A program made the position numbers and the translations under genes. The notes below the pieces were generated by a model. The model was given only the letters and a program-made list of their open reading frames with translations, was not told the origin of the DNA and made no database searches. Source: Crocodylus rhombifer (lineage: Eukaryota; Chordata; Crocodylia; Crocodylidae). From it: DNA of 64,000 bases. Shown here one piece after another: positions 32,201 to 60,723 of the stretch (position 1 is its first letter; each line of letters begins with the position of its first letter). The DNA lies in assembly GCA_038503035.1 (NCBI GenBank), contig JAVSML010020385.1, positions 124,001 to 188,000 on the forward strand. The letters are read 5' to 3'.

Positions 32201-33944
32201 AGTTCCTTGCCCTCTGCACTCGTTTTAACCTGCCGATCAGCGATGCCCTGGTGAATAAGGTCAGAAGACATGGCCTGCTTTGGCATTCAAGAGGCAAAGC
32301 CTGTCCCTTCTTAGTAGGACTTTCCCCATCAGCTTCCCCAGTCCAGGCACCATGGAGTTGGGGTGGGTGTCTCTCCTTCTGGAGCACTGAACAGGGGGGA
32401 TAAAGGGGAAAGGCAGGTCATAGGGGAGCTATCCCATGGCAGCACCCAGGGGTGGAGCTGCCTTCACTTTGTGTACCTTGGGACTGCAGAAGCTGACCTC
32501 CCCTACTCCAGAGTGGCTGCCACAACCCATCTCCTGGACTAATCCAGCCCTTTATCACAAAACCCAAGAGGAGCATCCACTGCCATCCACCCGCTTCTAA
32601 TACCCCAGATCCAGTGACTGAAGCAGCAGTGGGATGGGGAGACCTGGGTTCAGGTCCTTCCCCTGCCTGATGTCAGGTCATTTGTCACCGCTACTTCCAC
32701 CTCCCAGGGAAACTGTAGCCTATTAGGGAGGAAATTCATGCTGGGGTAGGAAGAATTGGGCTCCAGCAAGCATGGTAGTATTTTGTATTGTGTCCTTAGT
32801 GGAGCAGGGTCTCCTTACGTCTAAAGGAGTGCCCTTGCCACTAGGCACTAGGAGAGGCAGGTAGAAGGATGCCTGCTTTGTGCATCCTGATGGAGCTGGG
32901 GCACGGGCTAGGCCGTGAACAGCTCAGACAGGTCTGTGCATGCGGAGAGACAGCGCAAGGATGCTGCTGCTCCATCATAGGGCAGCAGCTGATGGAGAAA
33001 GGGTGGGGGTGGGCTCTACCAATCTCAATTTTAGGCTCAGGCACAGGTGTCAGTCATAAGCTACCTGCCAGCACCAGTGACTAGGACTTGAAGCACTCCA
33101 GCTGGTTTGCCATAGAAGTGCTCCAAGCCTGAGAGGGCAGGTGTGCTGAGTCTTCACCACTGCCACCACCACAGACCGTCCCAAGGGCTAGGAAACCACA
33201 CACACGCTTGGTTAACAGCGACAGAGCTGTGGTGCCCTCGGCGAGATTTGTGGGACGTCGTGGGCTGCCTCGTAAGAAATAGGACTGACACACGCACGTG
33301 AGGAGAGAAATATGATATTCCTGGAGCAAGGGCTTCTCAGCAGAAGTGCTGCTAGCTTCAGAGCCAGTGCAGAAACACTCTCCACTTGGGAGGAAGAGAT
33401 GCGAAACAAGAGAAGGTGATATTCCCCTCAATTTTTGTTGCCTTAGCAAACTATTAACATCTCATTTCCTGAAGCCCCCAGCCAATTTGGAGGGGGTACT
33501 ATTAAATTGTGCTGTTAATTTGCATTGCAGCAAAGTTCCCATCCACAATTGGTGCCCCATTGTACTGGGAACTGAGGGGGCCAGAGGAGACCCCAAGGTA
33601 TTGGGAAGAGATGATGGTTGCTTGCTGTAACAAAACCCCCCTTTCTGCCCCTTGCAGCCACAGCACGGCTCTTTGTAACTGGGGCTGTGTTAGCACAGTT
33701 CCCCACCCAGACCAGTAAACCCAGTTTCTTAACGGGGCTGAGAACCACAGGGGGAGGTCTGTAACTGGTGGAGGTTTCCTCTCCTCTAGCTGCACCCGGT
33801 CATGGGCATATCCCTTTAAACAAAATGCTAATACCTGCAACCTCTCATCTCCTTGTACTGCTGTTTCTTCCCTAGCTGATCAGCCTCTGTTTGCACGGGG
33901 AGGACAAGATTAGTTACCACGATTTCATCAGAGCTTTCTCTTGA
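14174..33944 (+). CDS. EFHC1: EFHC1, complete gene: EF-hand and DM10 axonemal protein, 11 coding exons
   Basis: Spliced CDS joins 14174-14236, 17896-18117, 19361-19648, 20011-20160, 22538-22730, 23151-23368, 24814-24954, 29473-29686, 30799-30946, 32043-32259 and 33876-33944. That is 1923 nt, or 640 aa plus stop, the length I recall for human EFHC1. Every intron is GT-AG and phases match across all joins. EFHC1 is a microtubule-inner protein of ciliary and flagellar doublets (relative of Chlamydomonas Rib72) that also binds spindle microtubules; human variants have been linked to juvenile myoclonic epilepsy. Three DM10 domains are expected near residues 93-198, 239-359 and 416-520, covering exons 3, 5-6 and 7-9. 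A single EF-hand loop sits at residues 588-599. EFHC2 is the paralogue alternative, but sequence and synteny favour EFHC1. No frameshift or internal stop was seen. Confidence 0.96.
14237..14757. repeat. C-rich minisatellite at the start of EFHC1 intron 1
   Basis: Begins right after the exon 1 donor. Loose tandem units of about 11-23 bases built from 'cccctgcaccc', 'acagcccccc' and 'atccacagcc' run to the assembly gap. All C-runs are on the plus strand, so the antisense strand is G-rich. It gives long spurious ORFs on both strands that read as Gly-rich or Pro/His-rich protein and are not genes. Confidence 0.85.
14758..14767. other. Assembly gap (10 N)
   Basis: Ten undetermined bases inside the C-rich minisatellite. 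The true missing length is unknown; the gap does not touch any coding exon. Confidence 0.99.
16460..16560 (+). repeat. MIR-like SINE fragment
   Basis: 'ccctgccactgacttgctat' and 'gtgtccttgtcacctccctg', MIR core-like. Confidence 0.55.
17128..17470 (+). mobile_element. CR1-family 3' tail
   Basis: Contains 'attttacctcctggtcagat', 'gggttttgccttcctcc' and 'gaggtcccttccagttct'. Same subfamily as 28416-28700; no coding part. Confidence 0.68.
17635..17735 (+). repeat. MIR-like SINE fragment
   Basis: 'aagtgacttgcccaaggctg' and 'gtggcagagccaggcatcga' match the MIR 3' half. Confidence 0.6.
17896..18117 (+). CDS. EFHC1: EFHC1 coding exon 2
   Basis: Residues 22-95, with acceptor 'tttccacag' and donor 'aag|gtacgg', phase 0 at both ends. 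It carries the conserved FHRSQTL start, the RRPTVGIGG segment and the [13 protein letters not shown] helix, then PAHVAFDKK leading into the first DM10 domain. Confidence 0.96.
18118..19360 (+). other. EFHC1: EFHC1 intron 2
   Basis: 1243 bases between exons 2 and 3. No recognisable repeat or extra exon seen. Confidence 0.8.
19361..19648 (+). CDS. EFHC1: EFHC1 coding exon 3 (first DM10 domain)
   Basis: Residues 96-191, acceptor 'gtcgcag' and donor 'cag|gtgtgt', phase 0. It starts [13 protein letters not shown] and runs to the DPFTQ strand, covering almost all of the first DM10 domain, a fold that packs on the inner doublet wall. Confidence 0.97.
20011..20160 (+). CDS. EFHC1: EFHC1 coding exon 4
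   Basis: Residues 192-241, acceptor 'cttcccctag' and donor 'cag|gtgagc', phase 0. Carries the linker between DM10 domains 1 and 2, with the conserved [16 protein letters not shown] segment. Confidence 0.97.
20161..22537 (+). other. EFHC1: EFHC1 intron 4
   Basis: Mostly occupied by a minus-strand CR1 LINE (20826-22200); the rest is unremarkable. Confidence 0.85.
20826..22200 (-). mobile_element. CR1 LINE, 5'-truncated, with broken reverse transcriptase
   Basis: Minus-strand copy. Its 3' end is at the left, where plus-strand 'atcatagtatcatagtac' is the complement of the CR1 terminal repeat. Reading leftward, the reverse transcriptase domain shows [37 protein letters not shown], the active-site FVDD (usually FADD) and the CR1 C-terminal [12 protein letters not shown] block. 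The frame is split near 21859 and the 5' part (endonuclease and ORF1) is absent, so it cannot move by itself. Confidence 0.95.
22538..22730 (+). CDS. EFHC1: EFHC1 coding exon 5 (second DM10 domain, first half)
   Basis: Residues 242-305 plus one base; acceptor 'tccccag' and donor 'aaga|gtaaga', phase 1 out. Starts VLRFYAIW and includes [15 protein letters not shown] and the NDGRDPFP turn. An antisense CR1 lies in the preceding intron about 330 bases away and does not touch the exon. Confidence 0.96.
23151..23368 (+). CDS. EFHC1: EFHC1 coding exon 6 (second DM10 domain, second half)
   Basis: Residues 306-378, acceptor 'ccctacccag' and donor 'cag|gtaacg', phase 0 out. Contains [13 protein letters not shown] and the [10 protein letters not shown] strand that closes the second DM10 domain. 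Confidence 0.96.
23369..24813 (+). other. EFHC1: EFHC1 intron 6
   Basis: Contains one palindromic MITE-like element (about 23640-23805). The rest shows nothing recognisable. Confidence 0.8.
23640..23805. repeat. Foldback MITE-like element
   Basis: Arms 23686-23725 and about 23744-23786 are near-perfect reverse complements built on 'tttactgcacagtagacta', separated by under 20 bases. The outer ends share a TACACATG/TTCACATG-type inverted terminus. No coding sequence. Confidence 0.75.
24814..24954 (+). CDS. EFHC1: EFHC1 coding exon 7
   Basis: Residues 379-425, acceptor 'catgtgcag' and donor 'ctg|gtaagt' (full donor consensus), phase 0. Carries the [12 protein letters not shown] linker and the KVLRYRVTL strand that opens the third DM10 domain. 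Confidence 0.96.
25755..27636 (-). mobile_element. Antisense CR1 LINE inserted in the plus-strand CR1
   Basis: Minus-strand CR1 with its 3' end at 25755 ('tcatagtagggacc'). It contains reverse transcriptase remnants: [20 protein letters not shown], a damaged catalytic SADDA where FADDT is expected, and the EYCVQVWAP block. It is itself interrupted by a hAT-like element at about 25854-26690. Several frameshifts; not functional. Confidence 0.85.
25854..26690. mobile_element. Non-autonomous hAT-like element(s) inside the CR1
   Basis: Foreign to the CR1: left end 'caggcttgtccaac', right end 'ggtgggacaccc', which are imperfect inverted termini of the 'ggcccgtgggcc' repeat family also seen at 2271, 49680 and 56354. 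Carries an internal inverted duplication (25894-25981 against 26055-26142). No transposase seen and the target-site duplication is unclear. Confidence 0.6.
28416..28700 (+). mobile_element. CR1-family 3' tail
   Basis: Sauropsid CR1-type 3' UTR with '...ggggtttttgccttct', 'ggttagggtg' and the end '...ctggactagatgaccag'. Same subfamily as 17128-17470. No coding part left. Confidence 0.65.
29473..29686 (+). CDS. EFHC1: EFHC1 coding exon 8 (third DM10 domain)
   Basis: Residues 426-496 plus one base; acceptor 'cttctccag' and donor 'gaag|gtgggt', phase 1 out. Contains the [20 protein letters not shown] core of the third DM10 domain. It lies 4.5 kb from exon 7 because intron 7 took up several CR1 copies. 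Confidence 0.97.
29687..30798 (+). other. EFHC1: EFHC1 intron 8
   Basis: 1.1 kb; more than half is a plus-strand CR1 (29930-30515). Confidence 0.85.
29930..30515 (+). mobile_element. CR1 LINE 3' end
   Basis: Plus-strand copy beginning at the [18 protein letters not shown] block of the reverse transcriptase C-terminus, through the 3' UTR, to the terminal repeat 'gaaactatgaaactatg'. Well preserved with few indels, so comparatively young. Confidence 0.92.
30799..30946 (+). CDS. EFHC1: EFHC1 coding exon 9
   Basis: Residue 497 (split codon) to 545 plus two bases; acceptor 'tttgcccag' and donor 'gagag|gtaggc', phase 2 out. Contains [18 protein letters not shown], the last strands of the third DM10 domain, then a helix leading to a charged linker. 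Confidence 0.96.
31330..31640 (-). mobile_element. Old CR1 3' end, antisense
   Basis: Starts 'catagacattcgggctggaagggaccctggaggatcat', the complement-sense CR1 3' end, and continues with diverged 3' UTR and reverse transcriptase tail. Right border uncertain. Confidence 0.65.
31645..31850 (+). repeat. MIR-like SINE
   Basis: 'gatcttaccatctaaacag' followed by 'aaacagaggcaggaactat' and 'gcccagggtctcccagca', typical of MIR/CORE-type SINEs in amniotes. Confidence 0.55.
32043..32259 (+). CDS. EFHC1: EFHC1 coding exon 10 (EF-hand loop)
   Basis: Residues 546-618, acceptor 'ctctccag' and donor 'aag|gtcaga', phase 0 out. A charged helix (about 547-575) precedes an EF-hand loop at 588-599, [12 protein letters not shown], with acidic or oxygen ligands at loop positions 1, 3, 5, 9 and 12. 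It therefore looks able to bind calcium. Confidence 0.95.
32260..33875 (+). other. EFHC1: EFHC1 intron 10
   Basis: 1.6 kb between the EF-hand exon and the terminal exon. I recognised no repeat or gene in it. Confidence 0.7.
33876..33944 (+). CDS. EFHC1: EFHC1 coding exon 11 (terminal)
   Basis: Residues 619-640 and stop TGA at 33942-33944; acceptor 'cttccctag'. Encodes the last half of a second, degenerate EF-hand-like segment ending HDFIRAFS, matching the family C-terminus. Confidence 0.95.
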   Translation: MISLCLHGEDKISYHDFIRAFS

Positions 33945-34200
33945 CAACCAGGAGCAGCAACACAGCCAGCCAGCCAGGACGTCCCCAGTCAAACTGACCT
34001 TTATTAAAACGTTGTACCTCTTGAACGCTTGCTCTCGACTCCTGCTTTGCTTCCTTCTTACCTGCTCAGCCTTTTCCTCACCAGGGTCCCCTTGGTCTCA
34101 GCCAGTTTGCCTTCTCTGTTTCACTTGCCATCATAGATGCCGTTTCTTGAAACCAACCTCACAAGAAAAGCTTCAAATAAAATGAAGCAGCATTCCTTAC
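33945..34200 (+). other. EFHC1: EFHC1 3' UTR with poly(A) signals
   Basis: Short 3' UTR. ATTAAA at 34003-34008 and AATAAA at 34176-34181 are candidate signals; a T/G-rich stretch at about 34210-34240 downstream of the second suits it as the main site. The exact cleavage site is inferred. Confidence 0.6.
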
Positions 34201-35470
34201 TGCCTCCCCCAGACCTTTTTTTTTTTTGGGGGGGGGGCGGTAGGGTGCAGCTGGATAGATTGAGAACTTTAGGTCTCAGACATCCCTGTAGCTAGCAGGG
34301 CTTAATATTATGAGAAGCAGAGATTTTGACTATCCTGTTAAGGTATTACTGGTGTTGCCCTCCCTGGACAGAGGCTGGGACCTTGCTGTGTCCATCGCTA
34401 GTCTTTGTGCCAGCAGCCCCTCACTCATGAATGCGGCGAAAGGGCACGTGCATCCTTCCCCTTGAATCCAACACATCCCAAGCGCCTTAAATAGCTGAGC
34501 GCTGAAATGAAGCATCCACCAAAGATAACCCTGTTTGCTTAACAGGAAACTTGGTGCTTTGCTCTCATGTGTCCCGAAAGCAACAGACATCCTGCCACCA
34601 GCCCAGGAGCTGCCCAGCAGATACAGCGGTGGTTGAAGCTCCTGGAGAATGGACTTGGGATAAGCAGGCTGCCCCCACCCCTCCAACGCTTCACCTGTTC
34701 ACCTGCCATCTCAGAAACTTTGGTCCCATTCGAAAAAACTTGAGAGCTTTGTTCTAGTCCCCTCTTGAGCGTCAAGAAAGCCATGATGGGGGGGAAGCCT
34801 ATGGCACTGTTCCCATCTCTGCTGGACAGAAGCTGACCCAGAATCATTCATGAACTATATGGCAGTCCATCATTGCTGCCATTGGAAATCCCAAGCACAA
34901 ATGAAGAGCAGCTGCTTCACAGGCACAGCGAATGCAGGTATCATATCATCTGGTCGGGATGTACAACTCATTTACTCCATCAGCTCCTGCTTCCTCACGC
35001 ATGCCTGGGATTCCCAGCCGAACACGTGGCAGGTCCCAGCATCATCTCCGCAAGCTGGGCACTCTTGCCTTTTGGGGCCATGTACACTGCTCCCTCATCC
35101 AGCAGGGACTCAATCAAAACCATCTCTGACCCTTCTCAGATCTTAAAAATTCATTGCTCAAACTTTCTTTGAACGTGGTCAGGGCAGCAAGGTGAAGAAG
35201 CTTGATCCAAAGCCCGTCATAACCCCCCCTTCCATCAAAGGCAACGGTGCAGTGAGGCAGGGAACGACCAGATGGTATCTACAGTTCTGCTAAGAAAATG
35301 CAACGGGCTCAAAAGACGTGTCCCCATGGCAGCTACAGAAGGTGTTACCCACACAAAGGTCTGCATATGCTGCTACTTGCCCAAATGTCGAGCAGGTCAG
35401 ACTGTACCTACCTCTGACACACTCAAGACAGCTGACCTGTTACACTTCAGCAACACACACTTGGCTTGCA
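34201..35470. other. Intergenic, nothing recognised
   Basis: Between the EFHC1 and TRAM2 3' ends. Begins with a T-run/G-run (34217-34239). No gene or clear repeat. Confidence 0.6.
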
Positions 35471-35475
35471 ATACA

Positions 35476-36127
35476 CAGGGATCCTGGTTTTCTCTGATAA
35501 AAACAAACAAACCCAAATTTTCTGATTTAAAAACAGAATTGGGAGTTGTGGTAGGGAAGATATCTTTTCTTAGACCAACCAGATTTTTGCAAAAAAAAAA
35601 TCTTTAATTGCAAGCTTTCGTGCACAAACAACCTTCCTCCAGGCATATGAGAAAAGATTGTAAAACTTATCCTGGGTAGAAATAAAAGTTCATATTTCAT
35701 AGGAAAGTTGAAGGTGGTAAAATTTCTGGTTTGGAACCGTTCATTTTATATGCAGATTAGGCTCAGAGAAAAGCTGGAATGGTCTCTTTACCTCAAAGTT
35801 GTTTGGAGGTAAACAGGATGTTGTCATGTTTCCATATAAAGAATTTTTTTTTGCAAAGATCTAGTTGGTCTAATAAAACATATTGCTTCTACCACAAGCC
35901 CCAATTCCTTTTGCTTCTAGACCAATACAGCTACAACCTGGATACCTGATTTTAAAAGGTAACCCCAAATCCATTTTTCTGTGATTACAATAAAATGCCA
36001 CTACTATATATAATTAGTGGCATTTAATTTCAATCACAGAAAAAATGTGGATTTGGGGTTACTTTTTGAAAATCAGAAAATTTGGGATTTTTTTTTTTCT
36101 TTAAATCAGAAAAAAACAGAATCCCTG
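35476..36127. mobile_element. Palindromic element interrupted by a second transposon
   Basis: Outer element: the left arm starts 'cagggatcctggttttc' at about 35476 and its reverse complement ends 'acagaatccctg' at about 36127. A central hairpin has arms 35946-36003 and 36015-36076. Inside the left arm sits another element, about 35530-35945, with roughly 70-base inverted ends ('ttgtggtag...ttagaccaac' near 35540-35600, complement near 35850-35915). 'ctgattt(t)aaaa' flanks the inner element on both sides. No coding capacity. Confidence 0.75.
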
Positions 36128-36199
36128 ATGATAAAGCATTAGCAAAATGAAGAGAAAATGCAGACGCGGTTATGAGCACATTGATGATTCTCTATGCCT

Positions 36200-36205
36200 T
36201 TTATT
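36200..36205 (-). terminator. Distal poly(A) signal candidate for TRAM2
   Basis: AATAAA on the minus strand (TTTATT on plus) where the repeat-free stretch ends and the palindromic element begins. Confidence 0.5.
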
Positions 36206-39200
36206 TAGTTATTTCAGAAAATACTTTTGTTGAGAGTTTGTCACAAAAACTCCTTAACAAAAAAACAAAAATCCATACAAAAGTCTTCTTAAGTGACTGG
36301 GGGGGGGGGAATGAAACAAATGGGATTTTTTAAAAAGTCTGAAACAATTATCCGAAACAACAAAATAGAAAAGAAATTTGCACGACAGTATAAATATGGA
36401 AGAACAGAGTTTTCCTTGAGTTTGATTGTTTGGTCCGTGGAATTAAATGGATGGAAAAAAGAGGTACGTATACCCAATCTAGCCTTTCCGCCTTGAGTTC
36501 TTCCCTGCCTCTGACAAAGAGCATGCACATGGAGAGGGGACCGAGGGGTACAGGTGATAGCTTCGCTAGCCGACTACCCGAGCATGCCACCTTGAAGGTG
36601 ACAAAGGAGCTGGCAGAGCCAGACCATTGCAGACCCCCACTCCAGGGCAAGAAGTCAGCCGAAACTGGGGACTCCACCTCCAGGAGCTTCATCTATGTTA
36701 GACAAAAGTCAGATGCAGCTGTACCTCCAACCTACAGGGACGAAGCCCAATCTCCTGGACACCCCCACTGCCATCCAGGCTGGAAAGTCTGCTCAACATT
36801 GGGGAATGGGAGAACTTGTGTGGCAAAGACAACTTTAGAAGAACAAACAGACTTCACTTTAATGCCCAATTGCGCAAGGAAGATTCATTCAATGAGCTCT
36901 TAAAACAATTGCTCTCTGCACAATGCTATTATCTGCCCCATCTATCACGCTGATGAGACACCTGGGACAGAGGAAGAGAGAGCGGGTGCTTCAAAGGCTT
37001 TTTCCATGGCTCAGGCCAAGGGGCAGGTGAGGCCTGCTGTGTTCGCGCAGCTTGACCATGTCTCAGACCTGCTCCTCCAAGTGTTCGCAAATAGCCGTAA
37101 GTACTCCAACCATGATCCAAGTAGGTTATTGCACAACCCAGGAGGGCAGAGAGGGATGCTGTAACACTGAATTACGGATCCCCCACGTTGGTGGAGGAAG
37201 GGCACTTGGATTATTGCAGATGTGCACCACGTTGCAGGATGCAACCCAAGAAGAAAACCCATCTGAGAAGGTGGTTATCCCCCCCCCGCTTTTTTTTTCC
37301 CTGGCACCTTTGCAGGTGAATTGATCCATGCTAGAGAATTTAAAAGAGTAAAAATCTAACCTGGAAGAAAAACGATTCTTCAGAACAGAAAGTCTTGTTC
37401 TGGGACAAAATGCAAGGAATTTAGAGCTAGTTCCTGCAAGACTGGAAGGGGGAGAGTTATCTGGATGGGAGCCCTCTGCATCACCTGAACCATACGATAC
37501 CAGCGGTAAGACAGCCAGGGCTGCATCGCTGCTGGAGCTCTCCAGCTTAGGATTGCACATCAACTTTTCTAGCAGGACCAGAGGAAATAGGGAAGGGTGG
37601 GGATATCCCCCTCTATGGAAGACACTGTTCAACAAGTAAAAAAAGGCATAGAAAACAAAGGGATTCTTCCAACACAACCTGTCCCTTTTACTGGTGGCTC
37701 TGAACATATGCGCACTGTAACGTCATACATACCCATGGAGAGCTGGAGGAAGGGGTGTAGTGATCAATACGGTACAAAGGGCAAGAGTACAAAAGGACTA
37801 TATGGCAATGTAAGGCACTTGGTTTACAGAGAACAATGAGCTTCTTTGCGGAGATGCAGGGTGGTACAAGAGGAAAAGCTGCCTGGGGTGCCGAAGGAAT
37901 TATTCAGCAGCCTGGCTGGCTTGCACTGCACAAAAGCCACCTGCAAGCATGGGAAGCAGGTCCCTCAGCAGGTGCAAAGCCACCGGCTCCAAGTGACACC
38001 AGCCGATGCTTTGGAGAAGTCCTGCCAAGCAGTGGTAGCCATGTGGCTGGAGAAAGGGGGCAGGGGTGGAAGGGAGTGCTGCGCTAAGCCGAGGTGCTCA
38101 GCACTTGCATTTTTCAGCTCCCCTTTAGCTGGTGTTAGCATCCACCTTGTATCCCGTAATGCTGCTCTCCAATTGCCAGAGTCCCCTCCGCCCAGATGAT
38201 GAATTTGTTAGGAAGAAACACACCATGCACCCAGCAAGGGCTCAGGGCAGTCACAAGATGCAGGACCAGGAGGGAGACCTCTGGGAGTCTGCAGGTGCCA
38301 TTGCTCACTTGAAGCTCAAAGGTTACCGGAGGCAAGGGGAAGGGATTTAACCCGAGCAGCTGCATCAGGTGCCCAGACCCTTTCTCCCCAGCCCTGGATG
38401 TGGCCATCAGGAGGGAGAAGCATGGCTGAGAAGGCCTGAAAAAAACCCGTGAGAGCTGCAGTCGGCTCCTGAAAAAAGCACAGAGGAGAGCGTGGGCAAG
38501 CGCCACACCCTGCAGGGAGACTGGCACAGACGAGCAAAGAGGGATGAGCCAGGAGCATCTTGCGTCATATATTCCCACCAGGTCGCTCGCCCCTTAGGAA
38601 GGAAGGGTCAGCCCTGATTGCTACCTGAATTGCTTGGGAAGCAAGTCCGCACCTGTGCCCCAGCCCACCCTCTGCCTCTCCCCTCCTGCTCCGGGAGCAG
38701 CAGCACTCCCGCCACACTCGGCCAAGAGGAAATACTACCGAACAAGGTTGCGGTAACACGCAACGTGGAACCAGCTTTGCCAAAAAGGAAGCACCCGCCA
38801 CGGGAATGGAAACTCCCAATTGCTTTGCTGCACACAGGGGCAAAGCCCGGCGACCGGGAACTCCCGCAGAGGGAGGACGCAGCAGAGCGACCGGGCCAAG
38901 TCTTGATCAACACATGGCACGGGAAGAGACCTGCTGCCTAGCGGGTTGGGATGGGCCTGGCAAGAGGAGGGCAGTGGTGAAGCCGGGGGTAGCGCCGGAG
39001 GGGAGTCCTGGGTGTCAGAATGGTCCTGCCTGCCGCCATCGCCTTCCAACACCACGTGCAAAGAGGGGCTGATGAGGAAAAGTGGTCTTCGGAAACGTGG
39101 CCTCTGAGGTAGATTTGAGGGGATTTCCATCCAACCTGCCGGGGTGGCAAGAAGGCTGCCGTATGGCGCGGGTAAGGTGGGAGCCCTCCCTCACCCGTGG

Positions 39201-40361
39201 GCAAGTCTATGCCGATTCCCATCCCATTCATGGCTCAAACGGAACGACGGGGCTGGGCTTCGGGAATGGGATGGAAACCTGGTTGTGTTATAGCACCTTG
39301 GTGGATACAAGCCCAGTATCCTTGGAAGAGGAAAGGGGGCAGAGAAGGGAAGGGCCAGGCTGGGATGGCAGAGGCACTCGGATGCCCAAGGGTGGAAGGG
39401 TACGGCTGCGTTAACCCTATCCGGACAGCCATTCTCCTGGACGCTGCACAAAAGCTTAGGACCGTGACGCCCCAACGCCACGTGGCGCGTCCCGAAGGCT
39501 GCAGAAACGGGGTTATCTTGCTGGTAGCGGAGGGGCTTAGGCGGATGCCACCTGAACCCAAATTTGGCCTGAGCTACTTCCCTGGGTGCAGCCATCCCTG
39601 CCATAAAGCACTGACAGTCAAGGGGCAGAGGCGAAGCCTGGTCACCGTGCCACTGAGGAGGGGGAAGGACAAGTCAGGACTGGGCTCAGCCAGTAGCACC
39701 AGCAGGTCCAGAGGGGCTGGTGTGGGGATTCCCTTCCAGCTGCAGAAGCGGGCGAGATGGGCAGATGCTGGGCAGGTGCCTTGGTGGGGAGACGAAGCAG
39801 GAGCTGTTCCCCAGTCTGTCACCTGCCCAGCTCTCTAGGACATGACCCAAAGCCAAGGCTGGAGGGGCTGCTAAACACAGCTAAGGGCACACTGCAGCCT
39901 CCTCTGGGGAGATGCTCAGTCTAGAAATGGGGTGCCTTCTGGATCCTGTGAAGCCTGCTCGAGGCAGGACAGGCTCACCAAGAGCTCCAGAAGATGCCAC
40001 AAACTCCCAAGATCTGGCTGTAGTCTCCCCCCATGTCCAACAGTAGCAGTCACTCGGACTACGTTTGCAGCAAGTCAGCCCCTGGAGCCACAGCTACCAT
40101 CCCTCCAAACCACAGATCCAGGGAAAAATAGAGTTGGTTGAGGGAAGGGAGCAGGGAGGAACCTGTTGTGGAAAAGGGATCGCATATCTGGAGCTACCTT
40201 GTGGTGCATATTCATTTAACACCCCCCCCCCAATAATGAATGGAAAGAGGGGGAATGGGGGGAATTGCACGATGGTTTATAATAGGATTGAGAGGAAGAT
40301 GAAGGCTGGAGCTTTGTGTTGGGCTCCTATGTAGGGAGGAGAGATTGGTTGGGGGGTTGGT

Positions 40362-40367
40362 TTTATT
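40362..40367 (-). terminator. Proximal poly(A) signal candidate for TRAM2
   Basis: AATAAA on the minus strand (TTTATT on plus), about 200 nt past the stop codon. Use not proven. Confidence 0.4.
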
Positions 40368-40377
40368 GCAATGGTCT

Positions 40378-40447
40378 GAGAGAAGAAGAGAAAGAGAAAA
40401 AAGAGCGTGGAAGAGAAGAGACAGAGAGATAGAGAGCAGGCGCGAGC
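40378..40447. repeat. Purine-rich (GA) low-complexity tract
   Basis: 'gagagaagaagagaaagaga' and similar; simple sequence in the TRAM2 3' UTR. Confidence 0.8.
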
Positions 40448-40568
40448 GTAAGCTTGTGAAGACAATGTGTTTTCAAGCCATCCAAGATGGCACCTGGGGC
40501 TGGAGAGTAGAGGGCTGGTGCTTAGTCCTGATCTCTCACCCTCCAGCCCTGCAGACCGGCCTTTGGGT

Positions 40569-60723
<20,155 letters not shown>

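Larger units (their letters stand above)
36180..40568 (-). other. TRAM2: Probable TRAM2 3' UTR
   Basis: Sequence after the TRAM2 stop, free of recognisable interspersed repeats, unlike the flanking regions. Minus-strand AATAAA candidates: 40362-40367 (about 200 nt after the stop) and 36200-36205 (about 4.4 kb). A long 3' UTR agrees with what is known for TRAM2 in mammals. Open frames inside (37126-37707, 39197-39838) have no domain. Confidence 0.6.

Noticed and set aside
37126..37707. 193-codon minus-strand frame in the probable TRAM2 3' UTR
   Set aside because: Downstream of the TRAM2 stop, no domain, no splice or promoter evidence.
39197..39838. 213-codon plus-strand frame opposite TRAM2
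   Set aside because: No domain and antisense to the probable 3' UTR; GC-rich sequence gives long frames by chance.
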